A stretch of 51,401 bases of DNA from JAVVXB01 sp036651815 (GCA_036651815.1 JAVVXB010000023.1:1-51401), one strand, 5' to 3'. Counted from the first letter of the stretch, positions 16,537-24,557 are shown. Numbers and translations: made by a program. Notes: generated from the letters alone by a model not told the origin.

Positions 16537-17442
16537 TCACATCCTTAGATTTTCGCCGGAGAGCCGTAGGGCGGTGGTGGTGGTGCGGTCGCAAAGACGG
16601 CTCATGACGCGCTCGCCATAGCGAGTCTGAAGCTCCGAAAGAGAAAAATTGGTCAGGTAGACCGTCGGATTTTGGTTGAGCATTCGTTCGTTAATGACGG
16701 CGAACAACCATTCCCGTGAAACATTGGGAATATCCGGTTCACTGCCAAGATCATCCAGCGTCAGCAACGTTACGTTTGTATAGCGGTGCGCAAAGCTTGT
16801 ATGTTCACGGATGTCGGAGAGCATGTCCTGTAAAAAACGGTATGCGGTCACACGGCACGCATCGATGCCCTGCGAGATGGCTTCATAACAGATGGCATTG
16901 CCGAGAAAAGATTTTCCTAGCCCCGACATGCCTAAAATCAAAAGATTTGGTTTTTCTGGGCTTGGTAATGCGGCGGCATAGGCTTGACAGAGCAGCTTGG
17001 CCTTCTCCGTGCGTTTTGCCTGCGCTTCGTCCCGGTAAATCGCCATCGAAAAATTCAAAAAAGTTTCCCGGCTGTTGATGCCGGTTTCCCCGGTAAGCAG
17101 TTCTCGCTTTTGCAGTCGGCAGGCGCAGGGACGACGGTTTGCCGTGCCAAGATAGCCGGTATCACGGCAGGCTACACAACGATAGTGCAGGGAAAGCTCA
17201 TCCTCCGGCAGATTCAGCATGCGTAAAATCGACCGTTCCTCTCCGGTAATGTCGTTTAGCCTTTGAATACTCTCCGCAGCGGTCAGCCTACGCGCGCCCA
17301 CTTCAGAGAGTAGCTGCGTGCGCAGATCGTCGAGTTCATTTAGCCGCGGCGCGCGGGCGTACGCGGATGAAACCCGCTTTTTCAATGCATCCTGCTCCTC
17401 AGCGCGGATGCGGCTGTAGATGCTTTCCAGTGCGTCGAACAT
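16537..17442 (-). CDS. DnaI/DnaC-like replicative helicase loader
   Basis: A 301-residue AAA+ protein. An N-terminal helical region is followed by a zinc-binding cluster (Cys89, Cys92, Cys106, Cys108) as in Bacillus DnaI, then Walker A GMSGLGKS (171-178), Walker B LLTLDDLG (226-233) and a sensor-like TNFSLSEL segment. DnaI loads the replicative helicase at the origin and at restart sites; in Bacillus it acts with DnaD and DnaB. The dnaD-like gene lies immediately upstream (5-nt gap), which supports this role. Confidence 0.88.
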   Translation of the reverse strand: MFDALESIYSRIRAEEQDALKKRVSSAYARAPRLNELDDLRTQLLSEVGARRLTAAESIQRLNDITGEERSILRMLNLPEDELSLHYRCVACRDTGYLGTANRRPCACRLQKRELLTGETGINSRETFLNFSMAIYRDEAQAKRTEKAKLLCQAYAAALPSPEKPNLLILGMSGLGKSFLGNAICYEAISQGIDACRVTAYRFLQDMLSDIREHTSFAHRYTNVTLLTLDDLGSEPDIPNVSREWLFAVINERMLNQNPTVYLTNFSLSELQTRYGERVMSRLCDRTTTTALRLSGENLRM

Positions 17443-17447
17443 ATCGG

Positions 17448-18638
17448 TTACAGCTCCTTATCCAGATCGACCAACAGCGCGTCCAGCTGTTCATCGGTCA
17501 GCTCGTGCTGCGTATAGCCGACGGTGCGGGCTTTTGCTGCTTGCGGGAGTGCGGCAGGGGACCGGGTTCGTAGCGCAGCTGTCGCTTTTTCGATGGTATC
17601 GATACCGGCTTCGTGCCAGTCATTCCAGATTTTTTTCATGAGGCCAAAGGGTTCGTTTGCACCGCGGCATTGTTCTGCACCAAACAGCAACAGTTCGCGC
17701 GGCATGGAAAAGTCTTTTGCGTACATGGCGATCTGCGCACGCTGTGTTTTGGTGGCAGGCTCCAGCTTGCCAGCGCGCTCAAATACAAGCCGGGCAAACG
17801 CGCGTTCCTCGGCATCTTTTATATCCCCAGTGGCAATATCGGAAGCGGCAGTTTGGTTTGTGCGGTGCAATTGTTCAAGCTGCTCGTCCAGATAGATAAA
17901 ATTCGGGGTGCCGGACACGGAAAGCCGTGGCAGTACCGACTGAATCGCCTCATCGGTAAATCCCCATTCTCCGATCCATTTATCGTAGAGCGCCATTTCG
18001 GCTTTGGTAGGCTTGCGGCGTTTGTTCCATTCCCGCAGAATGGTGCTTGCGCCGTGCTTTCGGAGGTCATAGTTTTCCACGTTTTGCAGGGCATCCGCAC
18101 GGGTGTGGATGCCGCTCTCCGCCCAGGACTGAGCCACAGCACTGATATAATTGATGGAGACGCGCCTGCCTTTGATGCTCATGCAGTGGGAAACCAATTC
18201 CAGCACCGCGTCCTCGTCGAGTTGAAACACCTCAATCCAGTCATAGACATGTTTTAACTCCCGCAGATCCAGCATGCGCGGGGCAGTCAGCGAATTGAGG
18301 GCGGAAACGAGCTTTGCGTATTTTGCAGGCGAGGGTTGTTCCGCGCTGGCAGCGGCTTCAAAGCCAAGGTATTCAACGGTCAGCGGCTTCTCGCAGCGAA
18401 TGAGGACAAGCCCTTGCGTTTGCCAGTAAGCGTAAGCGTCCAGCACCGCGTTGTCGGACAGACCCATCGCATCGGCAACGGAGGTTTCACTTGTGGAAGA
18501 ATGAAAGCACTGCATCAGTCCATACAAATAGACCTGAACCGCAAGGCCGGTGGCATGCGGCAGGTATTCCAGAATAAATCGATTGTCGACGGGCGTTAGT
18601 TCATGCCGCGCCGCATCGGTTGAAAAGCGTACGATCAT
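17448..18638 (-). CDS. DnaD-domain replication initiation protein
   Basis: A 396-residue protein with an N-terminal winged-helix-like region (about 1-100) and DnaD/DnaB C-terminal-type helical repeats, including the VENYDLRKHGASTILREWNKR-like and YDKWIGEWGFTDEAIQ segments and a later LEPATKTQRAQIAMYAKDF block. DnaD proteins remodel origin DNA and recruit the helicase loader. ATG 18638 is preferred because AAAGGA lies 7 nt upstream and the codon overlaps the stop of the preceding gene as ATGA. The helicase-loader gene follows directly. Confidence 0.85.
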   Translation of the reverse strand: MIVRFSTDAARHELTPVDNRFILEYLPHATGLAVQVYLYGLMQCFHSSTSETSVADAMGLSDNAVLDAYAYWQTQGLVLIRCEKPLTVEYLGFEAAASAEQPSPAKYAKLVSALNSLTAPRMLDLRELKHVYDWIEVFQLDEDAVLELVSHCMSIKGRRVSINYISAVAQSWAESGIHTRADALQNVENYDLRKHGASTILREWNKRRKPTKAEMALYDKWIGEWGFTDEAIQSVLPRLSVSGTPNFIYLDEQLEQLHRTNQTAASDIATGDIKDAEERAFARLVFERAGKLEPATKTQRAQIAMYAKDFSMPRELLLFGAEQCRGANEPFGLMKKIWNDWHEAGIDTIEKATAALRTRSPAALPQAAKARTVGYTQHELTDEQLDALLVDLDKEL

Positions 18639-19324
18639 GCCGCGTCCTTTGTGAAGGCGAACAGAGGATAGATCTGCGTATTGAACCAAGTGTATCCGAG
18701 ATCATAGGCCGGGATGAGGTGAGCATCCATCAAAATCCCCACAAGGATCCAGATAAATAAGAGCGAAAGCAGCAGAATCAACAATACATTCATCACGTTT
18801 CCACGACGGCGGGGCGGGGCAGAGCGGATGATGGCGCGCGCATGTTCCTGTCGTTCCGGCATGGGGACACCAGCAGGTGCGGGCTTGGAAGGCTGCGGAG
18901 AAGCGGATGCAGACGAAAGTACGGATGCAGACGAGGGCGGTAACACGTCGCTGCGCTGCGGTGCGGGGACAAATGCCGATTGATCGGGCACGGTGGCGGT
19001 TGTGTTGAAGCCTGGCTGCGTTTTCCATACATTGGAGGCGCGTTGCTCTTGACCGGCCGCTATGGTTTGATACGTGCGGCGGGCGGAGATGGCGCTGTTT
19101 GTGAGCTGCAGCAGACGGGATTCCACATCTATCGGGCCAGGTGCTTCGAGCAATTCCTGATGGATGGAGATGAATACTTTTTTAACAACTTCACGCGCAT
19201 CGGTCTGATTGGTAAACACATTTAGTGCACACAGATAGATATCCTTGGCGTAGGCAGCATACAATTGCTTAAATGCCTCACGGTCGCCGGAATGAATATG
19301 AAATTGCAGGTCGTCCGTTATCAT
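18635..19324 (-). CDS. Sigma-region-2-like domain tethered to a membrane helix
   Basis: In this 229-residue protein, residues 8-58 resemble region 2 of ECF sigma factors (GDREAFKQLYAAYAKDIY, then TDAREVVKKVFISIHQEL). No region 4 follows. Instead there is a Pro/Ser/Ala-rich linker (about 92-155), a basic patch PPRRRGN (170-176) and one strong membrane helix (177-199), with a short exterior tail. This would hold the sigma-like domain at the inner face of the membrane. ATG 19324 is chosen because the domain begins right after it and CGAAAGGA lies upstream. It heads the DnaD-DnaI-RsmI-DtxR operon. Function unknown. Confidence 0.6.
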   Translation of the reverse strand: MITDDLQFHIHSGDREAFKQLYAAYAKDIYLCALNVFTNQTDAREVVKKVFISIHQELLEAPGPIDVESRLLQLTNSAISARRTYQTIAAGQEQRASNVWKTQPGFNTTATVPDQSAFVPAPQRSDVLPPSSASVLSSASASPQPSKPAPAGVPMPERQEHARAIIRSAPPRRRGNVMNVLLILLLSLLFIWILVGILMDAHLIPAYDLGYTWFNTQIYPLFAFTKDAA

Positions 19325-19426
19325 GCAATGAAACGTCCTTTCGCCATGATTTTCTTCATTGTAGCATGCAATGAAGAAAAAGAAAATAGATATGCATTGA
19401 CGGAAGGGATGTGAGCATTGCAATGC
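19325..19426. promoter_or_regulatory. Divergent regulatory region with CATTG/CAATG half-sites and a 12-bp inverted repeat
   Basis: TTTTCTTCATTG (19350-19361) and CAATGAAGAAAA (19369-19380) are perfect inverted arms separated by 7 nt. Half-sites CAATG or CATTG occur at 19326, 19357, 19369, 19395, 19416 and 19421; the last two form the palindrome GCATTGCAATGC (19415-19426) over the spoIID start. The region lies between divergent genes. Confidence 0.55.
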
Positions 19427-20394
19427 GCGTTCGCTGGGGGCGGGTACTGCTGCTGGCCGTACTGACATCAGTATTGGTGCTGCTGATTCGCGGCTGCGTA
19501 ATTGTACGCTGCGGCGGGGAAAAACAAACGGAGGCAGACGGGGAAATTGCCATACGTGTGTTTGACCATCGGGAGGACATCGAAAAGCGTATTCCGCTGG
19601 AAATTTATCTCACGGGTGTGGTGGCTGCGGAGATGCCGGTCGCCTTTCCGGAGGAGGCGCTCAAGGCACAGGCGGTCGCAGCGCGAACATATACGATGTA
19701 CCATATGCTCCATGGCGGATGCCAAAAGCATGGAACGGACGTATGCACGGATAGTGGATGCTGTCAGGCGTATTGTTCAGACGAACGCATGCGGGAAAAA
19801 TGGAACGGAACTTACAAAGAAAACAGAAGAAAGGTGCTGGCCGCGGTTTTAGGCACGGCGGGGGAGGTGCTGCTCTATGACGGGGTACCCATTGACGCCC
19901 TGTATCACAGCGCATCCGGCGGGCAGACGGAGAACGTGGAGGACGTGTATGCCGCAGCACTGCCATATTTAAGATCGGTCATGAGCACGGCTGAAGCGGG
20001 AAGTCCACGAATTGCAGGTGAGAAGTCCCTCTCGCGCCGGGCGTTTTGCCGCGCGGCAAATGGGAAATGGCCAGGGGCAAATTTAAAAGAAGCAACGTTG
20101 GAAAAGAACGTGATCATCACAAAAACAACACCGACAGGCCGGGTGCAGCACATAAGGCTGGGTGGATACACCGCCACAGGCCGGGAGGTGCGCGCACTGT
20201 TTGCGCTCGACAGCACCATATTTACGCTCTCGTTTACGCAGGACACGGCGATGTTTTCAACAAAGGGATATGGACATGGCGTGGGCATGAGCCAGACAGG
20301 TGCAAATGCGATGGCGTTGGGTGGCCGCATCTACCAGGAAATACTGTTTTATTATTATACGGGTACGGATTTGGCAAAAATTTCTGTCAAGTGA
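19411..20394 (+). CDS. spoIID: SpoIID-type sporulation lytic transglycosylase
   Basis: A 327-residue protein with one N-terminal membrane helix (10-27) and a SpoIID/LytB domain. Glu74 in VVAAEMPVAFP corresponds to the catalytic acid; the CQKH...CTDSGCCQAY segment matches the metal-binding motif of SpoIID; YHSASGGQTENVEDVY, and GYGHGVGMSQTGANAMA near the end, are diagnostic. SpoIID degrades peptidoglycan during engulfment of the forespore. The start may be GTG 19411 or ATG 19423; GGAAGGG at 19402-19408 is not ideally spaced for either. The last 8 nt overlap the convergent Gx gene. No spoIIM/spoIIP or spoIIID gene is adjacent. Confidence 0.9.
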   Translation: MSIAMRVRWGRVLLLAVLTSVLVLLIRGCVIVRCGGEKQTEADGEIAIRVFDHREDIEKRIPLEIYLTGVVAAEMPVAFPEEALKAQAVAARTYTMYHMLHGGCQKHGTDVCTDSGCCQAYCSDERMREKWNGTYKENRRKVLAAVLGTAGEVLLYDGVPIDALYHSASGGQTENVEDVYAAALPYLRSVMSTAEAGSPRIAGEKSLSRRAFCRAANGKWPGANLKEATLEKNVIITKTTPTGRVQHIRLGGYTATGREVRALFALDSTIFTLSFTQDTAMFSTKGYGHGVGMSQTGANAMALGGRIYQEILFYYYTGTDLAKISVK

Positions 20395-20896
20395 GTGGAA
20401 CGCGCCGAACCAACATTTTGGCAAGTAACCCTGTACAGATGCCTGCCGGGATACTGAGCAGACCCATCCAGGGGAAATAGACGGTCATGGCTGTGCCAAC
20501 CACGAAAATTCCAACCAATAGCTGTCCAACATTGAATAGAAAAGCGCCAAGCACACTGATGCCCACCGCACCTACGGCATCTTTATGATATAGCGGCAGG
20601 AGGAGCAGCATCCCCAAATAACCCAGCAGACTCCCAACCACAGCATAGGCTAACCCGGAGATATTGCCGGTAATCAATGGGTATAGCAGGCAGCGTAGTA
20701 GCGAAACAAACGCTGCGTCAGCCTTGTGGCCTGTCAACAAGGCAAACAGCACAAATAGATTAGCCAGCCCGATGCGCACAGGAATGCCCGGCACGATGGG
20801 CGGCAGCAACGACTCGAAGTATTGCACCGCCAGCGCCATGGCGGAAAGCATGGCGACGGTTGCTATGCGTTTTGCATCAATACGAGATCCCGTCAA
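20387..20896 (-). CDS. Gx transporter family protein (Hpre_diP_synt_I-like membrane protein)
   Basis: A 169-residue hydrophobic protein with about five helices. FESLLPPIVPGIPVRIGLANLF is the signature of the family once named heptaprenyl diphosphate synthase component I, now called Gx transporter family. It resembles ECF S-components in size and layout. The start is TTG at 20896, supported by AGGAGG 9 nt upstream, and overlaps the end of the NusG-II gene by 20 nt, so the two are translationally coupled. The same pair is, as I recall, found in flavin-related extracellular electron transfer loci (eetA/eetB). Substrate unknown. Confidence 0.8.
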   Translation of the reverse strand: MTGSRIDAKRIATVAMLSAMALAVQYFESLLPPIVPGIPVRIGLANLFVLFALLTGHKADAAFVSLLRCLLYPLITGNISGLAYAVVGSLLGYLGMLLLLPLYHKDAVGAVGISVLGAFLFNVGQLLVGIFVVGTAMTVYFPWMGLLSIPAGICTGLLAKMLVRRVPLT

Positions 20897-21221
20897 GCTC
20901 CGGCGCCTCCTCTCCAGTAATGGTCACGATGACCTCGTTGGGTAGACAGACGATCGGATGCGCACTGGTGGCCGGGCCGCCCTGCATGCAGGTTTTATCA
21001 GGGCAGTCTGCCGAAGTCATGGTGACAATTGCATCTTTGATGGTAATGACGTTACCATCCAGCGTGATGGTTGCGTCCTTTTCCAACGAGCCGGAATAGA
21101 CGGTTTCTCCGTGCTGCGAGATCAAGACCGTATCGGCGCTCGGTTTGCTGAAAAACCAGAGCAGCGGCAACAGAGATAGCACCGCAACCGCAAGAATGAT
21201 CCAATAATCTGCCTTTTTCAT
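20877..21221 (-). CDS. NusG domain II-containing secreted/anchored protein
   Basis: A 114-residue protein with an N-terminal membrane anchor (about 6-25) and a small exterior beta-domain of the NusG-II family. A conserved CPDKTCMQGGPATSAHPIVCLPNEVIVTI-like stretch carries the typical CxxxxC and CLPN motifs. It is coupled to the Gx gene by a 20-nt overlap. ATG 21221 is preferred to longer frames because a membrane helix begins straight after it; TATACT sits 7 nt upstream of the ATG, and the only purine stretch before it is AGAGAG, so the mRNA may be leaderless. Confidence 0.8.
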   Translation of the reverse strand: MKKADYWIILAVAVLSLLPLLWFFSKPSADTVLISQHGETVYSGSLEKDATITLDGNVITIKDAIVTMTSADCPDKTCMQGGPATSAHPIVCLPNEVIVTITGEEAPELDGISY

Positions 21222-21228
21222 GCTCTCT

Positions 21229-21256
21229 AGTATAACACAATCGTGCGAAGTCACAA
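21229..21256 (-). promoter_or_regulatory. Promoter of NusG-II/Gx operon, 7 nt before the ATG
   Basis: Reverse-strand TTGTGA (21251-21256), 16-nt spacer, TATACT (21229-21234), 7 nt to ATG 21221. Confidence 0.55.
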
Positions 21257-21285
21257 AATGTTTACGTGTTTTGTGCCGCGGGTTA

Positions 21286-21314
21286 TTGCGTGTGCTGAAA
21301 GAAGGACATATACT
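21286..21314 (+). promoter_or_regulatory. Promoter of pseudo-amidase gene, 7 nt before the ATG
   Basis: TTGCGT (21286-21291), 17-nt spacer, TATACT (21309-21314), 7 nt to ATG 21322. Confidence 0.5.
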
Positions 21315-21321
21315 GTGGATC

Positions 21322-22932
21322 ATGCGAAATATGGCATTTTTTAAACAAATAGCGAGATTCGGCTGCGTCCTGGGCATAGTTGCGATTGGCATTGGTTGCG
21401 TTCAGCGGACGGCGCCAGTGGAGCGTACGCCTACGATGGCAGTGCAGACCAGCACACCGGAATCCATCGGCGCGATGATACCCGTGCGTGTATCCTACTA
21501 TCCGGATAATTACGATGCACTGTATACACGCCTTGTGGAGGAAGAAATTTCGATCTTCGAAATCCAACAGGATGTGCAGAATGGCTGCTACAGTTATGAG
21601 GATTTGACCCGTTTCTACATCGACCGTATCGAGGAATGCGAAAACGTGCATGCCATTCTCTCAATTTTACCGAATGCCATCCTCCGTGCACAGGACTGTG
21701 ATAAAAATCCCGGCGCGGGATCACCTCTGTATGGGATTCCGGTGATTTTGACCGATAGTATTGATGCGGCAGGCGCGGCATCCACAAGTGGTGCATACCT
21801 TCTGCGGGCACGTGTGCCAGAGAAGGACGCTTTCTGCCTGCAGATGCTGGAGGTGGCTGGCGCAATCCCGATTGCCAAGGCCAACCTGGACGAGCTGAAC
21901 GGTTTTGTAATCCATTACAATGACGGCAAGGCTAGACACGGCTCAGCCCTTGGCGGCGAACCTGTCAGTCCGTATGGAAACGAGCGCGACGTGGGCGGAT
22001 CCGACTTTGGCTGCGCAATGGCTGTGACGTTGAATTTGGCACCGCTGGCGATCGGTACGGACACGCTTGGCTCCGTGCTTTCGCCGGCATACTGCAACAG
22101 TATTGTTGGAATTCGACCGTCTCATGCACTGGTATCGCGCACTGGGCTGATTCCGGGTTGCGTGTCCTATGATGTGGCAGGGCCGATGGCAAAAACGGTT
22201 ATGGAGGCTGCGTGTGCGTTGTATGCCATGCAAGGTTCGGACGTAGAGGATCCATTTCAGAGCAGCTATCAGCCCATTGATGATCCCCTTGAGTTTTTGC
22301 CGATGGCAGGGGAAGGCGCGTTGATCGATAAACGCATCTACATTGGTACAGGTGCCGACCTGCTGCCGGATGGGGTGAAAATTGCGCTGGAGACGGCGGG
22401 AGCGACCTTGGTCACCGGGCTGTCCTACGAACCATATCAGGACGATCCGACCATGCAAAAATTGGGCAGTGTGCCGTATCAATATGGCGTACGGGACAGC
22501 ATCAACGTATTTTTGTCAACGGCGGCAGTGGAGGGGGTGACATCCGTTCCGTTGCTGGTGAGCTATAACGAGAAGCATGCGGCCGAAGCGATTCCATATG
22601 GGCAGTCCCATCTACTGCACCTAGCGTTACTGGCACCGATGACCTATGAAACCGTAGACACGGTGGATCAGTATCTGCGTGTCCACAGCATTGATAGCTT
22701 CATGGCGAAAAACAATCTAAACCTCATTTTAAGCAGCAATGCAAGCATCACTGCTTATGGAGATACGCCCTTGAATCCCTCCGTTTCACTGCCTATGGGA
22801 CAGCGTGAGATCGATGGGAAAACATCCTTCGTTTCCGCTGTGCTGACCGCACGGCTCAATGAAGACGAAACCGCCATCACGGCGGCATATGTGCTGGAGA
22901 TGCTGCTTGGCAGTAATCGAGTCAAGCCATAA
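21322..22932 (+). CDS. Lipoprotein of the amidase-signature family lacking the catalytic lysine
   Basis: A 536-residue protein. Residues 1-26 are a lipoprotein signal with lipobox IGIGC (Cys26). The rest is an amidase-signature fold (GatA/FAAH family). The usual GVPIxxKDNID motif reads GIPVILTDSID, so the catalytic Lys is Thr144. The GGSSGGS loop is GGSDFGC (225-231): the first Ser remains, the second is Asp. The nucleophile position in GTDTLGSVL (Ser251) is kept. With the Ser-Ser-Lys triad broken, hydrolysis by the usual route is unlikely; a binding or altered catalytic role on the cell surface is inferred. The methyltransferase gene follows after 8 nt. Confidence 0.75.
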   Translation: MRNMAFFKQIARFGCVLGIVAIGIGCVQRTAPVERTPTMAVQTSTPESIGAMIPVRVSYYPDNYDALYTRLVEEEISIFEIQQDVQNGCYSYEDLTRFYIDRIEECENVHAILSILPNAILRAQDCDKNPGAGSPLYGIPVILTDSIDAAGAASTSGAYLLRARVPEKDAFCLQMLEVAGAIPIAKANLDELNGFVIHYNDGKARHGSALGGEPVSPYGNERDVGGSDFGCAMAVTLNLAPLAIGTDTLGSVLSPAYCNSIVGIRPSHALVSRTGLIPGCVSYDVAGPMAKTVMEAACALYAMQGSDVEDPFQSSYQPIDDPLEFLPMAGEGALIDKRIYIGTGADLLPDGVKIALETAGATLVTGLSYEPYQDDPTMQKLGSVPYQYGVRDSINVFLSTAAVEGVTSVPLLVSYNEKHAAEAIPYGQSHLLHLALLAPMTYETVDTVDQYLRVHSIDSFMAKNNLNLILSSNASITAYGDTPLNPSVSLPMGQREIDGKTSFVSAVLTARLNEDETAITAAYVLEMLLGSNRVKP

Positions 22933-22940
22933 GGTGCGTT

Positions 22941-23588
22941 ATGATACGAAACGATGATCTGCAATATAATGGTCTTCGAATTTTACAGGATACCGAAGCG
23001 GCATGTTTTTCCGAGGATGCGGTGTTGCTGACCGACTTTCTGCGTGTTAAGCCGGAGGAAAGGATTGTCGATTTGGGCGCAGGCAACGGAATCATTTCCA
23101 TACTGGGGCAGGCTAAGACCGGTGCGGCGTTTGTCGGCGTGGAAAAGCAGGAGTCGCTGTGCAGCCTTGCGCGGCAGTCCGCTGCGTTGAACGGGCAAGA
23201 GATTCCATTCTATTGCATGGATGTGCTGGACGCGCCCACGAAGCTCGGCAGGGGCATATTCTCCGTGGCGGTGATGAACCCGCCGTATTTTTCCGCAGGC
23301 AATACCAACATCAATGCTTCCCGCGCGCTTGCACGGCACGTGGAAACCGGTGGATTAAATGATTTTCTGCTGGCCGCGTTTCATCTGCTTAAAAACGGGG
23401 GCAAGCTATTTCTGTGTTATCCGGCAGACCGACTTGCCGACATTGTATGTGCCCTGCGCGCGCACCGATTGGAACCAAAGCATCTGCGTCCCGCGCTGCC
23501 GGATAAGCACGGGCGTCCTCAGCGGGTGCTTATTCAGGCAAAGAAGGATGGAAGCCCCGGGTTGGTCTGGGAGAGCAAGGAATTTTGA
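22941..23588 (+). CDS. TrmN6/YfiC-like SAM-dependent adenine-N6 methyltransferase
   Basis: A 215-residue class I methyltransferase. DLGAGNGIIS (44-53) is the SAM-binding motif I and NPPY (113-116) marks N6-adenine methylation. The N-terminal DDLQYNGLRILQDTEAACFSEDAVLL matches the family that modifies A37 of tRNA-Val in E. coli (TrmN6/YfiC; YabB in Bacillus). In Bacillus this gene sits near rsmI; here rsmI is about 6 kb away in another operon. It follows the pseudo-amidase gene by 8 nt and has a weak site (AAGGTGC) before ATG. Confidence 0.85.
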   Translation: MIRNDDLQYNGLRILQDTEAACFSEDAVLLTDFLRVKPEERIVDLGAGNGIISILGQAKTGAAFVGVEKQESLCSLARQSAALNGQEIPFYCMDVLDAPTKLGRGIFSVAVMNPPYFSAGNTNINASRALARHVETGGLNDFLLAAFHLLKNGGKLFLCYPADRLADIVCALRAHRLEPKHLRPALPDKHGRPQRVLIQAKKDGSPGLVWESKEF

Positions 23589-23590
23589 TT

Positions 23591-23746
23591 TCAGCAGCGT
23601 ACATGTGCTAGCGGTATAAAACTTAACTCCGAAGGAAAATGATTGACAGCGTTCGCAATAAGAGCAGTCTTTGCTGCGGAGATAGCCAACAAAATAATCG
23701 ATTTGAAAATATTACCATTCGCATAGCCATTCAACGAAAACCGCAT
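23591..23746 (-). CDS. Possible 51-residue small protein, not recognised
   Basis: A short reverse frame from ATG 23746 to TGA 23591 with GAGGA 4 nt upstream of the start. It would contain one hydrophobic stretch (IFKSIILLAISAAKTALIANAV). It is convergent with the methyltransferase. No family is recognised and it may be chance. Confidence 0.2.
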   Translation of the reverse strand: MRFSLNGYANGNIFKSIILLAISAAKTALIANAVNHFPSELSFIPLAHVRC

Positions 23747-23807
23747 ACTATCCTCACAGACCCGAATGCCGAATGAAAAACGGCAACCGGAAGGAGGATA
23801 ATAACAA

Positions 23808-24242
23808 ATGTTCAAAAAAATCGTATTGTTTGCGGCCGTATTGGCAATGATTGCTTCCCTGTCGGGGTGCAGTTGCGGTGCGACGGCAACACCGACCCCC
23901 ACTCCCTCACTGAAACCCGTGGCGACCACCGCACCGATGGTGGAAACGACCCCGGAAGTGGTGATTTCACCGGAAGCTTCCAAGAGTCCGGAAGCAATGG
24001 CAACTCCTGGTGCAAGTGCAGGAAAAATCGAGAACTTTAAAGAGGGTACCGAGGTAAAGGCGGCTGATGTGCCAGAGGTTAAAAAGGCGATCGAGAAAAA
24101 GTATGAAAAAGCGCAGATCAAAACCATCAAGCACGCCATGCAAAACGGTGAACAGGTGTACGCCGTGGAGATTACGACTGGTACCACCACGGAAACGGTT
24201 TATGTTTCAGCAAACGGAACCATAATGGACAAGAAAGCCTGA
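23808..24242 (+). CDS. Small lipoprotein with Pro/Thr linker and PepSY-like C-terminus
   Basis: A 144-residue lipoprotein: signal peptide with lipobox LSGC (Cys21), a Thr/Pro/Ala-rich spacer (about 26-72) that would span the cell wall, then a compact domain of about 65 residues. The pattern VPEVKKAIEKKYEKAQIKTIKHAM followed by VYAVEITTGTTTETVYVSANGTI resembles PepSY-type beta-sheet domains, which often bind or inhibit proteases. AAGGAGG precedes ATG 23808. It has its own intrinsic terminator. Exact role unknown. Confidence 0.7.
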   Translation: MFKKIVLFAAVLAMIASLSGCSCGATATPTPTPSLKPVATTAPMVETTPEVVISPEASKSPEAMATPGASAGKIENFKEGTEVKAADVPEVKKAIEKKYEKAQIKTIKHAMQNGEQVYAVEITTGTTTETVYVSANGTIMDKKA

Positions 24243-24261
24243 CAAAGCAATCAAGTGGTAA

Positions 24262-24299
24262 ACAGACTGAGCGCACGCAATCCGTGCGCTTTTGTCTGT
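24262..24299 (+). terminator. Intrinsic terminator after the PepSY-like lipoprotein
   Basis: ACAGAC...GCGCACG pairs with CGTGCGC...GTCTGT around a CAATC loop; a short T stretch interrupts the 3' arm. Confidence 0.6.
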
Positions 24300-24528
24300 G
24301 CAAGAGTCATGAGGCTGATCATGGTGTACCCTGCAGCTAAACCTGCCGATTCCGGCTTGGATGGTTGATAAGGCGAAGCGGATCGCCCAATTTCAACAGC
24401 TTCTTTATCCATTATGACGGACGTATTGCTTGCAGTACAGGTCAAACGCAGTTATTGTCAGCAACAATCAGTTTTTTAACGATCTGAAGTGCACACAATC
24501 CGCGTGCCATTTACTATGCGGATCAAAA
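24300..24528. other. Gene-free stretch before the cohesin-like gene
   Basis: I see no supported gene here. A reverse 64-codon frame over 24251-24445 reads through the terminator and has no family resemblance. Confidence 0.5.
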
Positions 24529-24557
24529 TTGACTTTATAAAGGGCATGCGTTATCAT
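24529..24557 (+). promoter_or_regulatory. Promoter of the cohesin-like gene
   Basis: TTGACT (24529-24534), 17-nt spacer, TATCAT (24552-24557), about 37 nt before ATG 24594; GCGGGGGA serves as ribosome binding site. Confidence 0.65.

Noticed and set aside
24251..24445. Reverse 64-codon frame after the PepSY-like lipoprotein gene
   Set aside because: It spans the intrinsic terminator, has no clear ribosome binding site and resembles nothing known.
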